Shown one piece after another: positions 1-10,286 of a stretch of 64,000 bases of DNA; position 1 is the first letter of the stretch; each line of letters begins with the position of its first letter. The position numbers and the translations under genes were made by a program. The notes beneath the pieces were generated by a model. The model saw only the letters and a list, made by a program, of their open reading frames with translations, was not told the DNA's origin and searched no databases. This DNA is from Mesodorylaimus sp. YZB2_4 (taxonomy: Eukaryota; Nematoda; Enoplea; Dorylaimida; Dorylaimidae), in NCBI GenBank assembly GCA_030248295.1, contig JASANH010001421.1, positions 62,001-126,000 on the forward strand, in the 5' to 3' direction.

Positions 1-90
1 AGTAGGGTATTTTAGAGCAAAGTCCGGAGTTATAACGCACTCACGATCAGTGCGGTCGATGTGCTAGAGATGGCATGTGCTCTTACATAC

Positions 91-784
91 CCTGGACTGC
101 CATCCATTCCATCCTGCCCTGGTAATCCCTCTGATCCTGCAGGGCCTGCTGGGCAGACAGTTGGTTGAGGTGGTTGCTGCGTCGCTGGTTCTGCAGAGTA
201 GGATGGTGCAGCTGTGGGGCCTGGTGGCTGTACTGGACCGACTGGCTGTCCATATGCAGACCCTCCGTCAGGTGCTGGATTGCCGCCTGGATACCCTCCT
301 GCGGGAGGCCCACCACCTGGGACTGCGTAACCTCCGCCAGCACCTCCGATATCACCGCCGCCTCCACCAGAAAATTGCCCTCCACCAAACCCTCCTGCAG
401 CCTCTCCTCCAGAGTTCTGGAACGGGAATGCAATATATCCCGGTGGCCCATCTATAAAGTAAGATCCCTAGTGACAGCTACTGACGTTCAAACATTGTTC
501 TCTTGCCTCCATCGGGCGTCCTCTTGGGTCGAAATGTTTTGTGCAATATCATCATTTCTTTCCAAATATCGTCCGTCCTTGCCTGAAATCGCGTCTTTGC
601 TTCGGTTTTACAGCGAAAAATTTGGTAACACTGACCTTGAACTGAGCCATATCGCGTTCCATCCTCTTTTTCATGCCATACAACTTATTTCCAAACATTG
701 GCACAAAGATTATGCAGAGAATAACCACGGCCACACTCATGGCTATAGAACTGGCGCCAATCACAAAACCTCCATCTTTCGAAC
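91..784 (-). CDS. Nematode cuticle collagen, 5' part (runs off window start)
   Basis: Structural protein of the extracellular cuticle. Three exons can be joined in phase on the minus strand: 784-636, 582-486 and 451-91; the last ends at a GTATGT donor, and the gene continues beyond position 1. Exon one carries a hydrophobic membrane segment (GASSIAMSVAVVILCIIFVP) followed by RMERDMAQFK. Exon two continues TDDIWKEMM. Together these form the Col_cuticle_N domain. Exon three encodes a Gly-rich, non-triplet stretch, then a cysteine and Gly-X-Y triplets (CPAGPAGSEGLPGQDG). Introns are 53 and 34 bp. A further 5' exon must lie upstream, because the 784 acceptor is phase 1; the best donor is at 844, giving an exon within 844-1033, but its frame and start are uncertain. 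The family assignment is firm; the N-terminus and C-terminus are not defined. Confidence 0.85.
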
Positions 785-843
785 CTGAAAATGGCCAAAA
801 CGTCAAGCAAGAGTTGTTGAACGCAAAACTGATAAGAGCCTAC

Positions 844-1033
844 CTCTGCAAACAGTCTTCTTTGCGGACGGTCTCACACAAGACAGTTTCATCGTGGATG
901 CGGTGGTAAAGCTCGTGGATATTGTTCTACTCGGGAAACGCTTTTTCGGCTCCAAGATTTTTTCGTAGATTGTCCAGAGACTTCTTCCCGAGTCCTCCTC
1001 TCTCCGCTCGTCCATGTCCGCCAACAAGGCCAA
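844..1033 (-). CDS. Possible first exon of the collagen gene
   Basis: This stretch has an ATG at 1033 or 1015 and a GTAGGC donor after 844, and joins the 784 acceptor in the correct phase. The resulting N-terminal peptide (MDERREEDSGRSLW...) has no recognisable family signature. A second frame of the same stretch looks more protein-like (HELYHRIHDETVLCETVRKE) but is interrupted by TAG upstream, and it joins in phase only if an internal GTGAGA donor is used. Either the first exon is short and different, or the 5' end is split further. Confidence 0.3.
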
Positions 1034-1820
1034 TGCGGGAATGAGACGAATTGGAGGAGTGAGGGGGAATGGGGGATGGGTGACCGAGAAGTCATTGTGA
1101 TCCTCCTGACACGATTATGGAAGGCTATTGAAAAGGGAAAATTCTCGAATGCGTTCATCGTAATCCTCGAATAACAATCGTCTCGTGCCGCGTCTTTGCC
1201 TATCGCGTGGCCGAGCTTCGTGTCCTCGAAGATGAAGGTTGCGATTTTATACGATCCTTTATTCGGACAAGGACGAGCGCTGTGATCACGCATGGGCCAT
1301 TCATTTGAAGAAATGGCATTCGAAATTTCACAAATGCTCGAATCAAAGCGGCAGCGACGATTGGCAGGCGTGAACTCCTTTCCCTTAGTACTCAGAAAGG
1401 ATGCAAGATGCTGACCTTTCATAAGAACCGAGTCCCTTTTTGCTTGCATGACGTGCGAACTGGGATGTACAGGCTACGCCGAGAATTCCATGCCTTTTTA
1501 TCAGACATAATATTCTGCATCATTTGCCGATTTATATTCCCAAAATTCCTCTCCTCTCCGTGGGCATCTCGTAGCTTGACAGTGCAAGTTTGTGAGACAG
1601 CTGCTCATGGGTTTGAGCAAGCATATACTGCACAGTCTAACAGGAGTCCGTGAGATCATATGCAGGCAGTGTACAGGACTGCAACATTATCACTCGTGCT
1701 TTACAGTTTCTAGGGGCTCCATGCACTTTACACTTTCGCCCATGACTGGGGCGCCTTATATTTACGTTCATATTCCTGTTCCTGACACGCTAGAGAAAAG
1801 CTGCTCTGATCGAAGCTCCG
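1034..1820. other. Intergenic, shared 5' region of collagen and Nudix genes
   Basis: This 0.8 kb spacer separates two divergently transcribed genes. It contains a short AT-rich part around 1500-1560 and no convincing exon or repeat. It presumably holds both promoters, but no TATA box or other motif could be assigned with confidence. Confidence 0.5.
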
Positions 1821-2541
1821 ATGGGGCGACAGCAGCAGTTCGATCCCGAAGCTGCTTACGATGTCCAAGGATACCTGATTGTGACTACGGCCATCTGCAT
1901 TCCGAACAACGGAAAGAATTTGGTGAGATACTTACTACCTGTTCTTGAAATAGTGTTCATGATTTCGTATATTCTAGGTTCTGATGGTTTCGAACAAGAG
2001 TGGTAGTAAGTGGAAGTTGCCGGGGGGCGCGTGCAACTGGAACGAAACGGTCGAAGTAGCTGCTCTACGAGAACTCAATGAAGAAGCGGGGGTCTACGGC
2101 GAAATCAAACGTTTTGTGGGGATGTTTGAGGTAAAATTTTTTCTTTCTTCCTAATGTCTTGCAACAGATGCGCCCTCAGACAGTGTGAAGAATTTACTTT
2201 TCATTCTCCTAGAATCAAGAAAAGAAACGGCGCATGTATGTTTTTGTCATCACCTACTCTGCCCACGACCTTCAGTGGAGTGATAACAGTCGCTACGGTA
2301 AACTTGCCCACTGGGCCCAGCTTCATGACAGCGTCCAAACTCCTGCTGGTTTTTAGGACGTCAGCGATTCTGGTTCCCCTTGGACACGGCTCGGAAATGG
2401 TTGCTGCAACACTACGTTGAACAAGTGGTCTACTTGGATCGTTTCTGGTTGAAGGAAAACATGCAACGGCGGACTGAAATTACTTTGAAATACCTCTCGA
2501 CCGATCTCACAATCAGTGATAAACGCGAATGTACCTGGTAG
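1821..2541 (+). CDS. Nudix hydrolase, diphosphoinositol polyphosphate phosphohydrolase-like
   Basis: Predicted to hydrolyse pyrophosphate bonds in diphosphoinositol polyphosphates or diadenosine polyphosphates in the cytosol. Four exons join in phase: 1821-1922, 1978-2130, 2213-2297 and 2357-2541. The Nudix box is complete and matches GX5EX7REUXEEXGU: GGACNWNETVEVAALREL followed by NEEAGV. It is preceded by KWKLPGG and followed by GMFENQEKKRRMYVFV, which parallels the FENQ..KHRTYVYVL stretch of NUDT3/NUDT4. Exon four gives RQRFWFPLDTARKWLLQH, like the REWFKVEDA region of DIPPs. The predicted protein is about 174 residues, the usual size for the family. The start at 1821 is the first ATG in the open frame. 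Exact substrate cannot be told from sequence. Confidence 0.9.
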
Positions 2542-3473
2542 ATTTGGTGTGCCTCTTGACACTAACCTGATTTCTATTTACTTTCTTGGACTCGTTGCTA
2601 TTTTGACTATTTATGTTTGTGCAATACAGCTGGGCTGTGAGGTCTTCTAGGAATTGTCTGTCCCGTCTTCGATAGGTAAAATACCCAAAAAAGGGAAAAA
2701 TAGAATGTGTACAGCAGAGATAACGATGACGTCAGTTTGGACATCGTTGCCAGCCGGTACTTTATGCAGTGGATTATTGAAAACTTATTTTAGAGCAGTG
2801 TTACAGCTTTGAGCTGCACACTCATGGTAAGTCACACTATTGCTCATAATCCAAGCGTGCTGTACGTACAGCTAAAAAAATCACCTGGGAAGTGAGCTTA
2901 GTGCCTTTCCACACACTGAACTGTGCCATATTTGGGCATCCAAGGACCCGGTTTCTCGAACCTACTTACAGTATATATAATTCTGGTTTAGGATATATCC
3001 GTGAATTCACATAAATTCAGATAAGCTGGAATTAGACAAATGGTCCATCATTGCTGGCGAAGGTCGGCTTCTCGAAAGACCTAATGCTTGACGTTATCTA
3101 ATGCAACATTCGAAAGGAACATTTTTGCCGAGTCGAAAGATATCAAATACAGTATACTCGAAAATCACTTTATCGCTAATAAATCACGGGGTCATTTATG
3201 TACCGCAGTCGCTGCCAGTTATAATAATATGTATGCATGCATGGTTACACGGTTTTCGAATACTGTTAAGGCATACATAGTATGCTATTGAAGCAAAGGT
3301 CTCCTGCCTCTCGCATAAAACGACGACCGCACTGCGCACCATAGTGTGTCTATGTACTGTAGAATGACAACGGAACATCGCCAACGGTCAAGTTGAGCTT
3401 GAGAAAACCAAGATTGAAATTTGTTCCTAGATCGAAAAGTAAGCTCTTTGCATAATATTTGACCGTCTGACCG
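2542..3473. other. Intergenic AT-rich sequence
   Basis: No coding exon, tRNA or clear repeat was seen in this stretch downstream of the Nudix gene. It contains several short dyads and AT runs, and it leads into the foldback element that begins near 3474. Confidence 0.5.
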
Positions 3474-4275
3474 GATCTAGGTCAATTGTTCGCCTAGTTT
3501 TGTTCGCGAGCAATTGTTCGCCTAAACAGATGTTCGCCCATGCAATTCTTCGCCAGCAGTTATTCGCCTATAAATTCTTCGTCATAGCAAATGTTTGATA
3601 TGCAATTATTCTCTATGTTGAATTCCAACTACATATGAGTTACTATCAAAATTTTTTATCATAGCATGCATTCGATTACATTCTGGGTGCGGGGAGGCCA
3701 TGACAGCATTTTTATTCATGCAGTGTTTTCATCATGCGACAGCCAGTTTTATCAGGGACATGTATAGAATTGTAACTACTGTATGCGAGGAGAAATTAGT
3801 TCCTCTCCTTAAAGAACTGCACGATTACTGAAATGGTTAAGTGTTCCTTGGGGCAACAGGGTTCCACAGGGGGTCCGGCCTGGTAGGTATACTGTACTGT
3901 ACGTGCGTGGAGGTTATCGTTAGTAAAGGATTTCGAGCGTTCCAAATACAGTAGGCAAGAATTACAGATTATTCCAGAGAAGCGCTCACTCTCTTCTATG
4001 ACTAGCCACTAATTGCTGCTCTTCATTGAAGCAAATGTAATAACTGTGCGGCAAGTTGTCGAAGTGACCCTGGTTGACCTTTGGGGTGGCTTCAGTAGGT
4101 AAGCAAGTGGTGACGATCGATTGGCGAACAATAGTCCTAGCGAACAACTGATTACCTACAATTGACCTAGGCGAACAATTGCTCACGAAGAAATGACCTA
4201 GCGAATAGATGTTATTGGCGAAAGATTGCTGGCGAACAACTGCCCGCGAACAATTGTCCGCGAGCAACTGTGGGC
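3474..4275. mobile_element. Foldback-type element with GCGAACAATTG subrepeats
   Basis: Both ends consist of degenerate copies of a short unit. At the left end (3480-3600) it reads as AATTGTTCGCC variants. At the right end (4110-4275) it reads as the reverse complement, GGCGAACAATTG, repeated about ten times with variations (GCGAACAACTG, GCGAGCAACTG, GGCGAAAGATTG). The outermost 15 bases GGTCAATTGTTCGCC (3480) and GGCGAACAATTGACC (4275) are exact inverted repeats. The interior has no transposase reading frame. Architecture fits a non-autonomous foldback or MITE element. A target-site duplication could not be fixed because the flanks are similar (GTCTGACC on both sides). Confidence 0.65.
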
Positions 4276-4617
4276 GAACAATTGACCGGACACCCGTCTG
4301 ACCAACTGGTCAGCAGCGGTCAGCGCTTAAATGCCTACAGTTTTTTTTTTATTCTCCCGGATTTTTGCATTTTTAAAAAATGCAAAATCCAAGAGTAGTG
4401 TGGGAGCTCAAACTGAAAATCCGAAAAGCGAGTTCGGAAAGAACCCTGCATGTTTTTCTTCAACGCTCCGACTCCTCACCACCCAAGAATTAAAAAAATC
4501 CACGCGAGTTTTGGCGCGGACAAGTTGAGCAGACGGATTCAATATTTTGCAGAAAGCATTCTTTTGCACCTGGAACAACTACAATTTTAGGTTTTGTCAG
4601 CTCGACTTAAAGCCTTA

Positions 4618-4800
4618 GTACACTCTAACAATGAGAATCTATGCCGGAATTCAAAAAAGAGGATGATATTCAGATTCAGCACCCGCGTTTTAGCGAGGCT
4701 GGTCAAAATCTTGGACCGCGATCTCAAATTATTTAGCGAGTGTTGAATCTGAATATCATCCTCTTTTTTAATATTCCGATACCGATTCTAGAGTGTATTC
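4618..4800. mobile_element. Palindromic MITE with about 60-bp terminal inverted repeats
   Basis: The left arm (4618-4684) and right arm (4737-4800) are near-perfect inverted copies. Both contain AAAAAAGAGGATGATATTCA or its complement, and both end with TACACTCTA / TAGAGTGTA. About 50 bases separate the arms. It has no coding capacity. Such a structure would fold into a long hairpin and is typical of miniature inverted-repeat elements. Confidence 0.7.
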
Positions 4801-5296
4801 GTCTCGGCGATGTTCTCGCGAGTAGTCCGACTATGGTTGGATGCCATACAGCATATCATAGATTCAGGCACCCTTAGTTCGTACACCCTTAGTCGGTCGA
4901 ACTCTTGGGTCCAGAGACCCAACGTATCTTATAACGCAGGGCGAAATGGTTTTATCTGCATATCTCAACAACCGGCCATTGTTATGCAAAATCGTTTTGT
5001 AGGGTCATAGGTTGATAGGTAGGACATTCTAGTTCCTAAAACTATCAAAATCTATCACGCGGTTCTCAAATGGCGGCCCAGAAACCCCAAAAAGTGCACA
5101 AAAATAATAGTAACTTCATTTGCAACATGAATTGTGCAAAAGGAAGAATTATCTTCTAGCAAAGGCATTGTACGGTTGCTACTTGATGCTGAAAACAGTC
5201 GGACCAACTACGGGTGTATAGAATCGTCCATCGGCCAGCATGGCGTGGACTTTTCGCTAGACGCGGAAAGCGAATGCAAACGGGAAATTTTAGCTA

Positions 5297-5304
5297 TTTG
5301 CAAG
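5297..5304. repeat. Left target-site duplication TTTGCAAG
   Basis: Eight bases directly before the hAT-like element, identical to those at 6787-6794. Confidence 0.85.
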
Positions 5305-6786
5305 TAGTGTTGATATCGTTAGCAAAAAAATATCGTTTATCGTTACCGCAATCGATAAAGCGCGAAAAAGAAATCGTTATCGATAGACGTTACCGCGTTC
5401 TAAAAAATATCGTATTTTTAAAAGTTATATCGTTAATATCGTTATTTTTTAAAAGTTACGCATGCAGCGTCAATATGTTAGTCTGCCGTTATATCATTCA
5501 TGCTGATATTTTAAATACCGAGACCGAAAAATCTGACGACGTACTTGTTTACATTATTTCCTGCTGCTGTCGCCAGGTTTTATTTTTTTGCATTTTAGAA
5601 CATGGGTTTAAGGAAAAACAAAGTCGATCATGTTTTGATGGTTATCAATAAATACAGTACTCGTTCAGTTTCCTAGTTAGTCGCTGTTGGGTAGTCAGAT
5701 TTCACGTGTAGTTACATAGGACACCTTTATGTCCTGGGGCACTGCGCTAATCCTATACAGTAAACACTGGACCAAAAAACTATAAGGCGGGGATACCAGG
5801 GGCCCTCCAGTCCCCTTGCGTGTACGAGTCACGCAGGCAGGCGAACCCGTGACCTCATTGAAACCCTGCTTACTACTTCGACTATCCTCGAAGAAAAATG
5901 GCAGACTATATTTTTGCCAGTCGCGGACTGCGTGAGAGGGAAGTCTGTTCAATTGCTTCTGCTTTATTGCAGCAGATAGTGAGCAAAATTGGTCCGTTTT
6001 CGAGCAGGAACTGAAGTGATCACTAATTATCAGTAGGATTTATCAATTACAAAAGTTTGAGATGTTCTGCTGGGGTCTTACTAAGAAAAAAGCCATGAGA
6101 TAATGATTCTTGACTGCAACATGCAACTCGACTCGCGGCGTGACTTCTCCGGGTTTCCAGCTCAAATTTCCCTGGGAGATTATCTCACAAGTCCAGAGAG
6201 TCTTTGTGAAATCTAAAACTTGCGTAATATTTTTCCAATGTGCTCAGCTCTCGATGATTGACTCCCTCTACGTTCTTGGTCTTTGCTGACGAGCGAGAGC
6301 AAAACGATCAAGGTAGCTAATGTTCGAAAACACAGCCATTATGGCTGATGCACATCTACTGTAGGCATTATAACCCTCAGTCGCCAGTAAGTTTCCCTTG
6401 CTCACACCGAAGGAAGCTTTTGAGGGGACTCCCGCGAAAATCCCTGCTGGAAAACCTTCAAGAATACAACCTTCTGCCCGTGCGCTAGAATGCCGACTAG
6501 ATACTTTCGTGAATGCAAGCCTGCAGATGGTTTCGATGGAGAGGAGGAAAAGGAACTATTTTAATTCAGTGAATTCCATGCAGTGCTCGGACTGTGCCTA
6601 TAATCTAATCATTCGCTTGTTGCCTAGGCCTAAATAACGCGTCGTTCGGCATGGAAAAGATACCGTTACCGTTATAACGCGTTATCTAAGAATAGATATC
6701 GTTACCGTTACCGTTAATATCGTTGGCCAAAAAGATTTCGTTAGCGCGTTAAATATCGTTATTACCGTTAATGTTTAACGACACTA
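5305..6786. mobile_element. Non-autonomous hAT-like transposon with 8-bp target-site duplication
   Basis: The element begins TAGTGTTG and ends CGACACTA. It is bounded on both sides by the identical 8-mer TTTGCAAG (5297-5304 and 6787-6794). An 8-bp duplication and TAGTGT-type ends are characteristic of the hAT superfamily. Both subterminal zones are packed with variants of ATCGTTA / TAACGAT (5312-5460 and 6655-6780), the kind of clustered subterminal motif that hAT transposases bind. The 1.5-kb interior has no recognisable transposase, so mobilisation would need an enzyme supplied elsewhere. A degenerate tRNA-like patch lies inside at about 5828-5890. Confidence 0.85.
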
Positions 6787-6794
6787 TTTGCAAG
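6787..6794. repeat. Right target-site duplication TTTGCAAG
   Basis: Eight bases directly after the hAT-like element, identical to those at 5297-5304. Confidence 0.85.
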
Positions 6795-9169
6795 GTGGTA
6801 TCAAAGGATCAGTGTAACCAGTACGAACGTGTCCTGACCTAGCACTCTGCTTATAATTCTGGATCCTCTTAAAGCTGCTGAACGTTTACTGTGGGAGAGG
6901 AATTTCTGATATTCAGAGGAGAGGGCCTGCCAGACGAAATATCAATGCCGAACCGACTTTGACTTCGAGTAAGTGCGATCGCTATGCAGTCGAGTCCACT
7001 TACGTATTGTCACGCTGTGAGAATTGTTGACTGTCAAAGGTTTACAAAATCCCGATTTTTTCCTGTACTCTGTGTGTGTCGCATAATATTCCTGGCTAAG
7101 GAGAAAGCTTCGTATTTACGCTCTTCGATGTCTTAAACGAGACATATATGGGGGTACTAGGATCTTCAAATACTAGGATTTCTGGCAAGAATGTACGCGT
7201 ATGTAGTCGCCTGGATTCTTACCCTTTGATTTGACTGATCCCCATAATTTGGATTTGTTTGATTACAAAATCTGTCTGGAAGCGGGTTGCGACTTCTCGT
7301 ATCTTAGACATACACGGAAGTGGTTTTAAATGGCGATTAAACGCATAAAAGTAAAGTCTCGGACATTTCAGCGTACTTCGATCAGTCAAAGTCCTGAGAT
7401 TGTCTCATTTTCTTCCCGTCCGGGGCTGGTGATATAGCGAACTCGACTGTATTCCAATGTCCAATGTCTAATAAGATTGGTGCAAGTGTGTAAAATAACT
7501 AGTTCAGGGGCCTAATTTTGTGTTAGTGTGAGCAGAAATCGCATTCTCGTCGAGTGCTTTGAACGGGGCTAAATGGGGGGGGGGGGGGGGGAGCACTGGC
7601 CATGCGGTAAGTGTCTGATATCAAAAAATGCTGACTCAGTGACTTGCTGTCCTTCAAAGACTCGTCCCCTTACTTTTTGCATCATGTCCTCAACGTGGAG
7701 CCATGCTAGAGTATATTGCAGTGACACGTCGCGTTATCGATCAGCATTGGTGTTCAGTCTGCGCATTGAAATACACTTAGCCAGCCAGACCGTTTACCTC
7801 AAAGTCTCAACTATCAACCGTCTGCCCTCACTCCGCTCTATGCCTCCATTAGTCTGCGCATTAATCATATTCAAACAACGTGCGAGAATCAGTGCGTATA
7901 ACATGCGGGCGCGATATTCAAATCACTCATATCACAATAGATAAGAAGTCAGAGTCTGGATAGTTATTCCTCTCGCCGATAGGGGTTGCGTTCGTATGAA
8001 TAAATCCGTGAATCCTCCCTTTTATCGCCGCCACTTATAATTTCCGGGTCAGCCCTTCGAGCTCACTATGTCCTCGGCTAACAAGTGAGGATTTAGGGTG
8101 TGTGAGTGATGCTAGCCCCTTTCATGGACGGAAGACATAGGTGCCTAGGTTACTGTGACTGGGATCCTACCATCCGTTTTGTCACCCTACACACAAGTCC
8201 AATTGTTAGCGTCCATGCGTCTGGAAATTGGTGAATTTGGTGTCGTAGCAACATGGAAGTTGTCTCCAAGCACCTGTCTCTTCACACAGATGGTATATGT
8301 CTTGGCGAACACCATGGCACCATGGCACTATGACATGGCTATGGACAGAGCTCGCTCGTTATCGCTGGCAGCTGGTGAGGCTGTAATATGGGATTGGAGC
8401 CGAGTCTGGTCTAATGAAGCCTTAGTCGACTAAAAATTGGCTGAATATTATGTATTTTTCTGAAAGATGTGAAGAGGAGGGATTACTTTTTAATAGTGTA
8501 TGAGGCGTTTTAGCTACTGCTCTAATTATCCATCAGACTTGTGTCGTCCGATGATGGATATCACACTCGTAGATCAGAAGTCACGTAATCTGACTTTTGG
8601 TTTTTGATTCTGTGTTGACTCCGAGGCTATTTACGTAATGGAACCCTGTCACCACAGAGCAGTAATGAATAGTTTTGCTGACCCCTATTGAGCCAAAGTC
8701 ACCTCTTTTCAATAATGTCATCAAACTCCTTGCCATGGGCCTGATCTGACCCCTCCTAATATACGGCCTGGCTTGGCTCGTATGATGAACATGCGCCTGC
8801 AGGTGTGCTAATAAGTCCTGTAATCACCCATCCTGCCGTGTACAAGTGCATAGGATTTCAGACTTTTTCATATGACTGATGAAGAAACCAAATATTTCTT
8901 GGAATATCTAAGGACTGCTCTGTCGAGATAAGCAAATATTGTCAGATTAGGAAACCGCTGCCATGTCGCCTTATGCAAGTGGCAGCTGACCTGTCTGAAA
9001 TTTATCCTTCCTGGTCTTTCCGCTCAATCCAATATTCGTGCAGTCTGCAGTGCTTCCCATTTTTGTGTTCTTTTTCTTTTTTTGGTTCGTTTTTTGGTTT
9101 TTTTTATTTTATTGGTTCGAGTTGGAGAGCCAGGACGACAGCTGCCGTCGTGAAACTATTAGCAGTGTA
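6795..9169. other. Gene-free stretch with a poly-G run
   Basis: No exon with family similarity was found here. A run of 17 G residues lies at 7575-7591. The longer open frames (for example 7573-7944 and 8155-8433) have no recognisable domain or convincing splice context and are treated as chance. Confidence 0.5.
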
Positions 9170-9340
9170 ACCAGCATCCCTAGCGGCTGGGAGTAATCGA
9201 TACGCTCCCCTAGCTGGGACATCAACCTCTTCGGTTGATGTTTCTAGGGCAGGTATAGTCGCGAGACTTTCCATTCTTCAGTCAGGAAGATATGCGTAGA
9301 GACTTCGGTCTCGATTATCTCCCGCCGCCTGGGTGCGCTG
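9170..9340 (+). repeat. Dispersed repeat, copy 1 of the hairpin-core family
   Basis: About 170 bases nearly identical to 62012-62183 inside a macoilin intron. Shared landmarks are GGGAGTAATCGATACGCTCC, the hairpin TCAACCTCTTCGGTTGA, GTATAGTCGCGAGACTT, and the end TCTCCCGCCGCCTGGGTGCG. More diverged copies of the core occur at seven or more other places in the window. This is the signature of a SINE-like dispersed family. Confidence 0.75.
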
Positions 9341-10286
9341 ACTGCAGCAGCCACCGAAAAAATATGCCTCCGGCGAGTTGGAATCTGTCCGCTACAACCT
9401 TAACGTCATGCTCAACAGTGTTTATCAGACCTTTAAAATTCCGAGTACCCGCCCATGCTTCTAACAGTCAGCATTGCCAACGGACTGCTCCGACCTAGAA
9501 ACCGTGCATTTTCTTTCCTCATTGATTGGCCGGCACACTACGAAGTCTGTCGTCGGAGTAGCCAGAATATTTTGTCCTTCCATTTGATTTTGTAAAGCTT
9601 AAAGCTTCTTCTTTACTTCCGGCGAACTTCCGGTCAGTTGTCGGACTGACAATGAGTCATAGCCAGACACTGCTCACAAGTCAGCCGGAATCGGTCTACA
9701 GGCTGCCCGTGTACTGTAAGGGCACGCAATATGGCATTGGATCAAGCTGCGCACAAACGTGCGATTTAAGACTTAAAGAGCTAGTCCCGTCTGAATTTAG
9801 TTTCAGCCCCAGAGCAGGCACCGGGTTTAAATTCACGTGGACGTTTCTATTCTTGTTGATGTGGGAATAGTGCTAAATGAGGAGTGGATCAGTTGTCATG
9901 CGGCCTCTCGTTGCTGAGCTGCAGTAGGTATCGATATATTTTTTCAAGACAGCAAACTAAAATATGAACGGCCTAAATGTTCTGGTTTGGCGTGCTTGTA
10001 GGGATGGATACAGATGGGGCCGGTTTATATGGCCTAAAACTATACATCCTTATTTGGGCGCGGGGGCATGGTGCCCACAGATCGTTTTGCGTCCTCTGAC
10101 CTGGCTTTTCATTCAGTTGTCTGATCGTGAGTCGGACTGATCGTGAGAGCTCACCATAGCCACCTCGTCAGTTATGCTATTTCCTCAATCGCTTATTTCC
10201 CAACGATATTGCCCTGTGACCCGATCACATGTTATCGGTTCAAAATACGCATTACTATTTTAATCTTCTGTTTTAGGCTTTCAGCC
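9341..10286. other. Intergenic sequence upstream of the methyltransferase-like gene
   Basis: No gene recognised. An acceptor-like CTGTTTTAG at 10268-10276, ten bases before the next start codon, suggests either a 5'-UTR intron or a trans-splice acceptor, as nematode genes often have. Confidence 0.4.

Noticed and set aside
77..788. Long plus-strand open frames over the first 800 bases
   Set aside because: They are antisense shadows of the minus-strand collagen exons, whose Gly-rich and Gly-X-Y coding on the other strand is clear.
7573..8433. Open frames of 123 and 92 codons
   Set aside because: No domain, no splice context, and one begins inside a poly-G run.
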